A stretch of 12,078 bases of DNA from Flemingiibacterium sp045634345 (lineage in GTDB: Bacteria; Bacillota; Clostridia; Oscillospirales; CAG-272): the NCBI GenBank assembly GCA_045634345.1, contig JAZRAB010000143.1:1-12078 (forward strand). Reading direction: 5' to 3'. This document shows, in pieces, positions 6,168-12,078 of this stretch. The translations under genes and the position numbers were made by a program. The notes under the pieces are model-generated. The model saw only the letters and a list, made by a program, of their open reading frames with translations. It made no database searches and was not told the DNA's origin. Position 1 is the stretch's first letter, and every line of letters starts with the position of its first letter.

Positions 6168-6772
6168 TGTACGATTATTACGGCGTATATGCTTCGTGCC
6201 GAGATGCGGCATGGAGGTGTCAGCTTGATTTCGATATGCGAAGACTTCCAATCAAGCTGATAACCACCGCCGAGCGTGCAGGAATACGTGTAAAACGCAA
6301 TTCCGAGGTCGGAGAGCTTCGGCGCGAAGAGGCAGGGGCGAGCATTTACACCGGTGGTCAGTGGATCATCGTTTATGATGACCGTCTGCCTGCCTGCGAA
6401 TCACGAATGGTGCTTGCCCATGAGCTTGGGCATATACTGCTCGGACATGCATATAAATACGCAGACTATCGTTTTGACACCGGTAACAAAAAGCTAAAGA
6501 GCGAGCGGGAGGCGGATATGTTTGCTGTACGCCTGCTTGCTCCTGCATGCGTTCTTCATGAGCTTGGTGTTACCAAAGCTGTGGACATCGCCGTTTTATG
6601 CGATATCCCATATTCGGTTGCGGCAGAACGAGCTAAACGCATGATCCTGCTTGAAGAACGCTCGCGCTTCTATCAAAGTGATCTCGAATGTAAGGTGCGG
6701 GATAAATTCAGTGAATTTATAGAAAACACACGGCACAATCTAAGCAGAACTTCTTTTACAGCATATGAATAA
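6167..6772 (+). CDS. ImmA/IrrE-family zinc metalloprotease
   Basis: 201 residues. The zinc site is clear: LAHELGHILLGH with HELGH at 85-89 (ligands H85 and H89, catalytic E86), and the third ligand probably E115 in EREADMFAVRLLAP (113-126), the usual ImmA ExxA..FA..LL.P pattern. Family members such as ICEBs1 ImmA cleave the partner XRE repressor on a stress or DNA-damage signal and so derepress the element; IrrE/DdrO works the same way in Deinococcus. The region 27-75 matches the family's N-terminal domain, and the last 50 residues (VRDKFSEFIENTRHNLS and on) are an extra helical tail of unknown role. It is cotranscribed with the XRE gene and has GAGGA 6 nt before its ATG. All expected catalytic residues are present, so it should be active. 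Confidence 0.93.
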   Translation: MYDYYGVYASCRDAAWRCQLDFDMRRLPIKLITTAERAGIRVKRNSEVGELRREEAGASIYTGGQWIIVYDDRLPACESRMVLAHELGHILLGHAYKYADYRFDTGNKKLKSEREADMFAVRLLAPACVLHELGVTKAVDIAVLCDIPYSVAAERAKRMILLEERSRFYQSDLECKVRDKFSEFIENTRHNLSRTSFTAYE

Positions 6773-6901
6773 ATCAATTTCTGCCGTCAATAATGTATTA
6801 AAACAATGACCGGTGGGAAAGGAAGCTTTTGAGGGCGGCGCAGATTCGCATCAAAAGTTACGGTAAAATATATGTTAAAAGGCTGTCAGCGCAGGATAAT
6901 T

Positions 6902-7165
6902 ATGGTGAAGGATACCGGAAGCCAATATTTTGATTCGGCATATTTCGTAATAAAAAGCGACCTACCGCAGTCCTGCAAGGATTCGGATATGCTGTCTGAA
7001 GCGCACAGAATGATTGATGCCTATACTAAGGAAAATCAAATTGGACAGCCGCAAATGCTCCCTCACAAAAAGAGATCAAGTACGGCTGTCAAATGTCTTT
7101 TTGCCGCGATCATTTTGTTAGCAGCTGTGCTTGCGGCTGTGATCGCTATAAAAATACTGTCTTAA
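6902..7165 (+). CDS. Small tail-anchored membrane protein, unknown
   Basis: 87 residues from the ATG at 6902, which has AGGA 5 nt upstream; an in-frame ATG at 6872 lacks a ribosome binding site. The N-terminal 60 residues are polar (SQYFDSAYFVIKSD, then EAHRMIDAYTKEN, a likely amphipathic helix). They are followed by a basic HKKR and one hydrophobic helix (about 62-85) ending the protein, which suggests a single-pass protein with a cytoplasmic N terminus. I do not recognise a named family, though YFDSAYFV-type N termini seem familiar from Clostridia (unverified). It lies 129 nt after the protease gene on the same strand without a convincing terminator between, so it may be read in the same transcript. 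Its stop touches that of the convergent small gene. Confidence 0.65.
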   Translation: MVKDTGSQYFDSAYFVIKSDLPQSCKDSDMLSEAHRMIDAYTKENQIGQPQMLPHKKRSSTAVKCLFAAIILLAAVLAAVIAIKILS

Positions 7166-7378
7166 TTACAGATCGTCAGCATCCTGCACCGGGCGCAGAT
7201 CACGTGTATCCGCCGAGTTCATATATATATATGGTCTGTCTATCATCGGCTGTGCCTTTTTGTCGGGATCCTTGTATGTTCCCGTATAGCTGCCCTGTAC
7301 ATCGGTAGTCTTCCCCGTATCGTGCCATGCCGCAATGCACTCTGCGGCACGCTCGGTGGGTGTTGCCTTATTTTTCAT
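7166..7378 (-). CDS. Small polar protein with GSYTG and PVQDADDL motifs
   Basis: 70 residues, soluble, with no membrane segment and no cysteine pattern. Recognisable stretches are DVQGSYTGTYKDPD (26-39) and an acidic C-terminal PVQDADDL (63-70). My unverified recollection is that short Clostridia proteins with QGSYTG and a terminal PVQDADDL are recurrent. Such proteins have no known function to my knowledge. The ATG at 7378 has GGGAG about 10 nt upstream. A second, out-of-frame ATG (7386) starts a five-codon frame that overlaps the true start and could modulate translation. The gene is convergent with the membrane-protein gene, the two stop codons directly adjoining at 7165/7166. Confidence 0.6.
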   Translation of the reverse strand: MKNKATPTERAAECIAAWHDTGKTTDVQGSYTGTYKDPDKKAQPMIDRPYIYMNSADTRDLRPVQDADDL

Positions 7379-7833
7379 TTTTCATTGCTCCCTTGATAAA
7401 GCGTTTTACGGCATGAAATAAACTGCCGTGTTATAAGTTTTACCGTCGGGACGAAAAATATTATTAACAATATATTCATACACGTGCGCTTATATATTTA
7501 ACAAAATATTGATATAATAATACTGTTATATTTTGGTTCGTTGTTTCAAAGCGGCTTTTTTCGAATGTGCGTTGTATTCGTTAATTTGCCGCGCCGATCG
7601 GAAATGTTATCGGTTGACCGTCCATAAACCGTTAGCTGTCACACCGCATCACGCGCCGCAAATAAAAAAAGCTGCCGTAAGATTCTTTTTCGCGCCTATA
7701 TTAGTCGCGGCTTGACTTTTATGCCCTGACTCCGAATTGGTATAACTTGGGTATTTAAATGTAAAATATTGGTTTAACTACATGATACTTACATATACAT
7801 ATGTATCAACCTACACGAAAGGATAGTGAATCT
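7379..7833. other. 455-bp gene-free stretch upstream of RNase J
   Basis: No supported gene is present. It has an AT-rich part (about 7440-7545) with a TATAAT at 7513-7518 but no good -35, and a more GC-rich part (about 7550-7715) with several short inverted repeats: CGAAT/ATTCG (7562-7580) inside GCGGC/GCCGC (7551-7592), CCGAT/ATCGG (7594-7613) and CGGTT/AACCG (7611-7631). Near the left edge ACGGCA/TGCCGT (7408-7429) forms another. TTGACT (7712-7717) is 23 nt from TATAAC (7741-7746), too far for a standard promoter. It may contain the RNase J leader or an unrecognised structured RNA; neither is shown. Confidence 0.4.
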
Positions 7834-9510
7834 ATGGCAAAAAGCAAAAACAATGCAAAACTTAAGATCATCCCTCTTGGCGGTCTTGGCGAGATAGGCA
7901 AAAATATCACCGCTCTCGAATATGAAAATGATATTATCGTCGTTGACTGCGGACTCGGTTTTCCCGATGACGATATGCTCGGCGTTGACCTTGTCATTCC
8001 CGATGTTTCTTATCTTGAAAAGAATCTTGATAAGGTTCGCGGATTTGTTTTAACACACGGACATGAGGACCACATCGGCGCACTGCCGTATGTACTCAAG
8101 ACAGTAAATGCACCGGTGTACGGAACACGCCTTGCAGTCGGAATTGTTGCTAACAAGCTTACCGAGCACACATTCAACGAAAAGCCTCAGCTTAACGCCG
8201 TTGAAGCCGGCGACGTGGTTAAACTCGGCGTATTTTCGGTAGAATTTGTCCGCGTAAACCACTCTATAGCGGATGCATGCGCTCTTTCGATCAAAACGCC
8301 GCACGGTATAATCTTCTTCTCTGGTGACTTCAAGCTCGACCTCACTCCCGTCGAAGGAAAGATAATGGACATTCCGCGTATTTCCGAAATCGGCAAGCAG
8401 GGTGTAACCATGCTTCTCTGTGAATCGACCAACGTGGAGCGCCCCGGATACACACCGTCCGAAAAGAAGGTTGGACGCTCGCTCGACGGAATCCTCATGC
8501 AGTATTCCGACAAGCGCGTTATCATTGCTACATTCTCGTCTAACGTACACCGCGTACAGCAGATAATCAATGCGAGTGCCGCTCACGGACGAAAGGTTGC
8601 CGTAACCGGCAGAAGCATGATAAACATTGTCAACACCGCAATCGAGCTCGGTTACATGAACGTGCCCGACGGCACGCTTATAGACATCAACGAAATCAAA
8701 CGCTTCCGCGACAATCAGCTCACCATCATTACCACGGGAAGCCAGGGCGAACCGATGAGCGCGCTGCACAGAATGGCGTTCTCCGACCACGATAAAGTAC
8801 AGCTCGGTCCGAACGACCTCGTTGTGATAAGCGCGAACCCGATACCGGGTAATGAAAAATTCATCGGAAACATTATCAACGAGCTTTTCCGTAAGGGCGT
8901 AAATGTGCTTTACGATGCACTCGCAGACGTTCACGTGTCGGGCCACGCATGCCAGGAAGAATTGAAGCTGATGCACGCGCTGACAAAGCCGAAATATTTC
9001 ATGCCCGTACACGGCGAGCACCGCCATCTTATCACGCACAAAAACCTCGCTGTCGAAATGGGTATGCAGGAAAATCATATCTTTATTCCCGAGATCGGCA
9101 AGGTGCTCGAAATTGACCGCGACGGCGCACGCTGGGGCGGTACGGTGCCGAGCGGAAAGATACTTGTTGACGGTTACGGCGTCGGAGACGTAGGCAATAT
9201 CGTCCTGCGTGACCGCCGTCACCTTTCGCAAGACGGCATCATCGTGGTTGTTGCGACGGTTGATATAAATGAGCGCCTGCTCTTGTCGGGACCGGATATC
9301 ATCTCACGCGGTTTTGTATACGTGCGTGAAGCAGAGGAGCTTCTCGAGGAAGCTCGTACTATTGCACGCGGTGCTCTACTTGACTGTCTTGATAAAAACA
9401 TTACCGATTGGGCAGAGCTTAAGGGATGTGTCAAGGATGATCTTTCGAGATTCCTCTACCAGAAGACCAAGCGCAAGCCGATGATATTACCGGTAGTTAT
9501 GAATATATAA
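7834..9510 (+). CDS. rnj: Ribonuclease J
   Basis: A 558-residue metallo-beta-lactamase/beta-CASP nuclease that degrades and processes RNA with 5'-to-3' exonuclease and endonuclease activity, often in the RNA degradosome. Visible hallmarks are IIPLGGLGEIGKN (12-24), THGHEDHIG with the zinc ligands H75, H77, D79 and H80, SGDFKLD, STNVERPGYTPSE in the beta-CASP domain, TTGSQGEP, SGHA, and MPVHGEHRHL near the end of the catalytic part. The last ~110 residues form the C-terminal dimerisation-type domain. Length is normal for RNase J1/J2 (about 555). The start at 7834 is chosen because AAAGGA lies 10 nt upstream; the in-frame ATG at 7801 has none. It has its own terminator. Whether it is J1 or J2 cannot be told from this window alone. 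Confidence 0.97.
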   Translation: MAKSKNNAKLKIIPLGGLGEIGKNITALEYENDIIVVDCGLGFPDDDMLGVDLVIPDVSYLEKNLDKVRGFVLTHGHEDHIGALPYVLKTVNAPVYGTRLAVGIVANKLTEHTFNEKPQLNAVEAGDVVKLGVFSVEFVRVNHSIADACALSIKTPHGIIFFSGDFKLDLTPVEGKIMDIPRISEIGKQGVTMLLCESTNVERPGYTPSEKKVGRSLDGILMQYSDKRVIIATFSSNVHRVQQIINASAAHGRKVAVTGRSMINIVNTAIELGYMNVPDGTLIDINEIKRFRDNQLTIITTGSQGEPMSALHRMAFSDHDKVQLGPNDLVVISANPIPGNEKFIGNIINELFRKGVNVLYDALADVHVSGHACQEELKLMHALTKPKYFMPVHGEHRHLITHKNLAVEMGMQENHIFIPEIGKVLEIDRDGARWGGTVPSGKILVDGYGVGDVGNIVLRDRRHLSQDGIIVVVATVDINERLLLSGPDIISRGFVYVREAEELLEEARTIARGALLDCLDKNITDWAELKGCVKDDLSRFLYQKTKRKPMILPVVMNI

Positions 9511-9516
9511 AAATAT

Positions 9517-9549
9517 GGCTGTCCGTATTAGATGCGGGCAGCCGTTTTC
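9517..9549 (+). terminator. Terminator of RNase J gene
   Basis: GGCTGTCCG (9517-9525) pairs with CGGGCAGCC (9535-9543), one G-U pair and a 9-nt loop, followed by GTTTTCA. It begins 6 nt after the stop codon. Confidence 0.8.
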
Positions 9550-9560
9550 ATGTGATTTAC

Positions 9561-9585
9561 AAAAACCGGCTTGCTCTGCAAGCCG
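9561..9585 (-). terminator. Terminator of the antiporter-mgtC operon
   Basis: CGGCTTGC (9567-9574) and GCAAGCCG (9578-9585) form a perfect 8-bp stem with a 3-nt loop. On the minus strand it is followed by GTTTTTG (T run at 9565-9561). It begins 7 nt after the mgtC stop. Read rightward, ATTTCTTTTA follows, so it may also back up RNase J termination. Confidence 0.85.
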
Positions 9586-9592
9586 ATTTCTT

Positions 9593-10324
9593 TTACACAA
9601 GCTCTTCTATGTACCGTACATATTCCGGCGAGCCGAGAGCTTCAATAATTTCACGGTGCGTTTTATATTTTTTGAGATCGTTTCCAACCACAGTAAGCGA
9701 AACCGTATAAACCGATATGCCCGAATTATGGTACGCGGGATTCGGCTCAATATCATCAATGCGAAGCCCGAGTGCGCGCACAGTAGCCGTAAAATCCGGA
9801 AGATCGTGTCGGCTCGAAAGCTCAAGATGTATCTCAAAATGATCCGACCGGTTTTTAAGAAACACCTCAAACCTAGGAAAAAGCGACAAGCAGCAAATAA
9901 GCGCCAAAAATCCAATCAATGTTACACTGTACATTCCTGCGCCGGCAGTGATGCCGATGACGCCGCACGTCCACAGTCCAACCGATGTGGTAAGTCCCTT
10001 TATCTGATTTTTCGAGCTGTAAAGTATTGAATTTGAGCTGATTATCGAAGAACCTATCACGGCGGCAGTGCTAACAAGAGGAAATGATATTCCATGCTCA
10101 CTCATAAGATAAACGTCAGTCAGCATTGCAAAGCATCCCGAAAGTGAGACAAGCATGAACGTGCGCAGTCCTGCGGAATGGCGTTTGCTTGAACGCTCAC
10201 AGCCGATAAATGCCGCAAGCAGTACGGTCAATGCAACGCGGATAAGTATAGAGCCGAGTGTCAGCTCAGCCGACCATTCGCCGAGCAGCTTTACTATCGG
10301 ATCACCGATTTGAAATAATATCAT
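9593..10324 (-). CDS. MgtC/SapB-family membrane protein
   Basis: 243 residues. The N-terminal part (about 20-150) has four to five hydrophobic helices with MgtC-family motifs: FIGCERSSKRHSAGLRTFMLV (39-59) and KGLTTSVGLWTCGVIGITAG (109-128). The C-terminal ~85 residues form a cytoplasmic ACT-like domain, as in MgtC. In pathogens MgtC supports growth at low Mg2+ and inhibits the F-type ATP synthase; many relatives are uncharacterised. The canonical GIGFLGAG stretch is replaced here by AVIGSSIISSNS (88-99), so this is a divergent member. The start has GGAGGT 6 nt upstream, 31 nt after the antiporter stop, so the two are cotranscribed. A shared role in ion or membrane-potential homeostasis is plausible. 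Confidence 0.85.
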   Translation of the reverse strand: MILFQIGDPIVKLLGEWSAELTLGSILIRVALTVLLAAFIGCERSSKRHSAGLRTFMLVSLSGCFAMLTDVYLMSEHGISFPLVSTAAVIGSSIISSNSILYSSKNQIKGLTTSVGLWTCGVIGITAGAGMYSVTLIGFLALICCLSLFPRFEVFLKNRSDHFEIHLELSSRHDLPDFTATVRALGLRIDDIEPNPAYHNSGISVYTVSLTVVGNDLKKYKTHREIIEALGSPEYVRYIEELV

Positions 10325-10355
10325 GTTGTTACCTCCACATAATTAACTTTCCGTG

Positions 10356-11744
10356 TCAACGGCGGAATTTGTCTCTGTAAAGTCCGGGGCGCGTGGACAT
10401 CACCTGCTCTTCTGCTGCCTCGGTAAAGGCTTTCTCCTCTGCTCCGATCGGCGGAAGCGTAAGCGCATTTTCCTCACGTATTTTCTTCACTCTGTCAATA
10501 AGCTCCGCTGCATCGGGCGGCGGCGCCTCCGGGACATCCTCGCCGCCAATCGAATTTGAAAGTGACAGCGACAGCTTTGCGAGCGGCGGTCCGACGAACT
10601 CATAAAGAATGCTCGCAAGGACAATCACCGTTTCGAGCGTGCTTCCGACCTCTCCGCCAAGTGAACGGGCACCGAGCGCCGCAAGACCAATCGCCACACC
10701 TGCCTGCGGTATCAGCGCAAGCCCGAGGAATTTACGAACCTCGGGTGGTTGGCGAAGCAGTGCGCTTCCGGCAAATGCGCCAGCGTACTTTGTAACAAGG
10801 CGCACACCGAAATAGACAAGCCAGATAACAATAAGCGACACACCGTCAAATGTTCCGCCGTGAGTAAGAGCGGAAAAATTAAAGTTCAGTCCTGAACGGA
10901 CAAAATAGATAAGCAACAGCGGCGGATTGAAGTATGCGAGCTGTAAAAACAGCTTGCCGTCGCCGGTAAGATTAATATAAACTGTACCTATTGCCATGCA
11001 TCCGAGCAGTGGCGAGACATCAAGAAGTGCGCATACGCCGCAGAATGCAAACAAAATGCCAACCGCTATTATCAGCCTGTTGTCGGTCGAACGCTTTGCT
11101 CCGAGGAAAAGCTTAAGCAGTGCGCCAAACATCGCACCGAGTACCACCGCGGCAAGATTTTTTCCAATCGGGACAAGCACCGCCGCCGCATCAAAACCGC
11201 CTGCCGTTGCCGCAAGTGCGACGGATATTGCCACGCTGTAGGCAATAAGTCCCACGACATTATCAAATGCCATAACCTGCAAAAGCGTATCGACGAACGC
11301 ACCTCGTGCACGGGTCTGGCGGATGGTCATCATGGTCGATGCAGGAGCAGTCGCCGCCGCAAGGGATGCAAGCACCACAGAGAGCGAAAAGTCAAGTCCA
11401 AGCAGGAAATACATCACCGAGAACATCACCGCCGAAACAATACACGCCTCCACAAGCGTCACACCTGCCGCTGCCGCACCGCACCGTTTAAGAGCGGATA
11501 CCCTGAAAAATTCACCGACTCCGAAAGCGATAAAAGCAAGCGAAATATCCGAGATAAACTCCGTTCCCTCAATAATCGATTGCGGCACAACATCAAAGCA
11601 TGCCGGTCCCAGCAGGACACCGACAACTATGTAGGCTGTAACATTCGGAAGATGCAATCGCTTTGTCACGCGCGTCATGGCAAAGCCGCCCATCAGCATA
11701 AGCGACACCGAAATAATTATCGTTGCCGCAGATATTTCTCCCAT
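10356..11744 (-). CDS. CPA2-type cation/proton antiporter
   Basis: 462 residues with about 12-13 hydrophobic helices up to residue ~395, then a polar tail (PEAPPPDAAELIDRVKKIREEN and on). The opening LPNVTAYIVVGVLLGP (32-47) is the helix-2 signature of Kef/Nha-type antiporters, and SLAAATAPASTMMTIRQT (127-144) is the discontinuous helix. The ion-binding pair, usually Asp-Asp or Asn-Asp after it, reads Asp161-Asn162 in AFDNVVGL. It exchanges a monovalent cation (Na+ or K+, not determinable) for protons at the cytoplasmic membrane. The C-terminal Rossmann (TrkA-N) domain of Kef systems is absent; the 65-residue acidic/proline tail may be regulatory. AGGGGG stands about 6 nt before the ATG. It is first gene of an operon with the MgtC-like gene. 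Confidence 0.9.
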   Translation of the reverse strand: MGEISAATIIISVSLMLMGGFAMTRVTKRLHLPNVTAYIVVGVLLGPACFDVVPQSIIEGTEFISDISLAFIAFGVGEFFRVSALKRCGAAAAGVTLVEACIVSAVMFSVMYFLLGLDFSLSVVLASLAAATAPASTMMTIRQTRARGAFVDTLLQVMAFDNVVGLIAYSVAISVALAATAGGFDAAAVLVPIGKNLAAVVLGAMFGALLKLFLGAKRSTDNRLIIAVGILFAFCGVCALLDVSPLLGCMAIGTVYINLTGDGKLFLQLAYFNPPLLLIYFVRSGLNFNFSALTHGGTFDGVSLIVIWLVYFGVRLVTKYAGAFAGSALLRQPPEVRKFLGLALIPQAGVAIGLAALGARSLGGEVGSTLETVIVLASILYEFVGPPLAKLSLSLSNSIGGEDVPEAPPPDAAELIDRVKKIREENALTLPPIGAEEKAFTEAAEEQVMSTRPGLYRDKFRR

Positions 11745-11773
11745 GGTATCCCCCTTTCCCCACGCGGCTTATG

Positions 11774-11801
11774 TGTAAAGCGCGTGTAAAATAAATGTAA
11801 A
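11774..11801 (-). repeat. Three TTTACA repeats at 11-bp spacing
   Basis: On the + strand TGTAAA occurs at 11774, 11785 and 11796, exactly one helical turn apart, between the antiporter promoter and start codon. A fourth copy lies at 11863, upstream of the -35. Phased half-sites suggest a regulator binding the start region. The first two copies overlap a CACGCG/CGCGTG inverted repeat (11761-11786). Confidence 0.5.
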
Positions 11802-11814
11802 GTCTAATAACAAT

Positions 11815-11843
11815 ATTATATGTCTTTCGCGCGGTTTTGTCAA
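11815..11843 (-). promoter_or_regulatory. Promoter of the antiporter-mgtC operon
   Basis: TTGACA (11843-11838) and TATAAT (11820-11815) on the minus strand match both consensus hexamers with a 17-nt spacer. The start is expected near 11808, giving a leader of about 63 nt. Confidence 0.88.
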
Positions 11844-11855
11844 TAGATTTTGGGG

Positions 11856-11891
11856 GATAATTTGTAAATAAACTGTTATTTTCAAATTATC
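11856..11891. promoter_or_regulatory. Inverted repeat upstream of the antiporter promoter
   Basis: GATAATTTG (11856-11864) and CAAATTATC (11883-11891) are perfect 9-bp inverted repeats separated by 18 nt. They lie 13 bp upstream of the -35, where an activator could bind, and the distal arm abuts the edge of the dispersed repeat. It may instead be a remnant of repeat insertion. Confidence 0.4.
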
Positions 11892-11996
11892 GGTGAATTT
11901 GAGTTTATCGAGCGGTTTGCCGCTCCGAGCATTGTTACTCCTTGCGGTGCATAGCCCCGCCTGCCGGTATTGCTCGCGGCAGCAATGCCGCCGCTC
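11891..11996 (-). repeat. Structured dispersed repeat, right copy
   Basis: The inverted counterpart of the left-end repeat, about 11.7 kb away. It shares the GAGCGGCGGC start, the GCCGCGAGCAATACCGGCAG core, GCACCGCAAGGAG, and the terminal CGATAAACTCAAATT. Where the left copy has a CGCGCT/AGCGCG hairpin, this copy has GAGCGG/CCGCTC with loop TTTG (11910-11925): sequence differs, pairing is kept. It is not coding. It sits upstream of the antiporter promoter, whereas the left copy sits downstream of pyk. Confidence 0.75.
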
Positions 11997-12020
11997 GGCA
12001 AGGGGCAGGAACCGATCTCA

Positions 12021-12069
12021 AGCAAGACGGCTTCGCCGACTTGCTATAAAGTTCGGCAATGCCGAACTT
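12021..12069. repeat. Two adjacent hairpins at the right end
   Basis: AGCAAG-A-CGGC, loop TTC, GCCG-A-CTTGCT (12021-12045) is a 10-bp stem with one A/A mismatch. Next, AAGTTCGGC and GCCGAACTT with loop AAT (12049-12069) is a perfect 9-bp stem. Neither is followed by a T run. They probably belong to the same composite repeat region; the left end shows no clear copy of them. Confidence 0.6.
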
Positions 12070-12078
12070 ACACGCAGG

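Noticed and set aside
6826..6857. CTTTTGA/TCAAAAG inverted repeat as a terminator after the protease gene
   Set aside because: The stem is AT-rich with an 18-nt loop and no following T run, so it is unlikely to end transcription.
7533..7715. A 60-codon frame upstream of RNase J
   Set aside because: It starts at a non-ATG codon without a ribosome binding site, and the segment is better described as an inverted-repeat-rich intergenic region.
7712..7746. TTGACT and TATAAC as the RNase J promoter
   Set aside because: The 23-nt spacing is too long for sigma-A; no better pair was found, so no promoter is assigned.
8050..9231. A 393-codon open frame antisense to RNase J
   Set aside because: It lies wholly opposite a clear RNase J gene, has no recognisable domain, and is explained by the codon bias of the sense gene.
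9515..10030. A 171-codon frame opposite the MgtC-like gene
   Set aside because: It starts inside the RNase J terminator and its product is low-quality (basic, no motif); the opposite strand encodes a good membrane-protein family match.
1..12078. CRISPR array, tRNA or rRNA
   Set aside because: No regularly spaced direct repeats with unique spacers, no cloverleaf-like segment and no rRNA-like stretch were seen; the repeats present are palindromic modules.

Overview
The window looks like chromosomal DNA from a Bacillota member, most likely a Clostridia (Ruminococcaceae/Oscillospiraceae-like) gut-type bacterium. This is inferred from strong AGGAGG-type ribosome binding sites, near-consensus sigma-A promoters with 17-nt spacers, a pyruvate kinase carrying the extra C-terminal PEP-utiliser domain usual in Bacillota, an RNase J, and an ImmR/ImmA-like pair. 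No rRNA, tRNA, transposase, integrase or CRISPR array is visible.

Layout. Positions 1-240 hold GC-rich palindromic repeat DNA that ends at the stop codon of a leftward pyruvate kinase gene (235-1989). A rightward MATE exporter (2285-3676) follows, with its own promoter and terminator. Next come a leftward cysteine-rich protein of unknown function (3723-4583) and a compact regulatory island (4687-6772). The island has two divergent operons. The leftward one encodes a small Cro-like protein and an M23/LytM-like protein that has lost its zinc ligands. The rightward one encodes an XRE repressor and an ImmA/IrrE-type HELGH metalloprotease. The 225-bp gap between them has two outward-facing promoters, each overlapped or closely followed by a related palindromic operator. 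Two small convergent genes follow (6902-7165 and 7166-7378), then a 455-bp gene-free stretch, RNase J (7834-9510), and a leftward operon of a CPA2-type cation/proton antiporter and an MgtC-family membrane protein (11744-9593) with a consensus promoter. The right end (11891-12078) holds an inverted second copy of the left-end repeat plus further hairpins.

How it works together. pyk, rnj, the MATE exporter and the antiporter-mgtC pair look like ordinary chromosomal genes. The unusual part is the divergent island. It has the logic of a phage or ICE immunity switch (repressor, protease anti-repressor, Cro-like opponent, shared operators), but no phage structural, integration or replication genes are in view, and its leftward output is a degenerate peptidase. 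It could be a domesticated stress switch or a prophage remnant. The second notable feature is the pair of structured repeats in inverted orientation at the two ends, which suggests that the window may be bounded by dispersed repeats.
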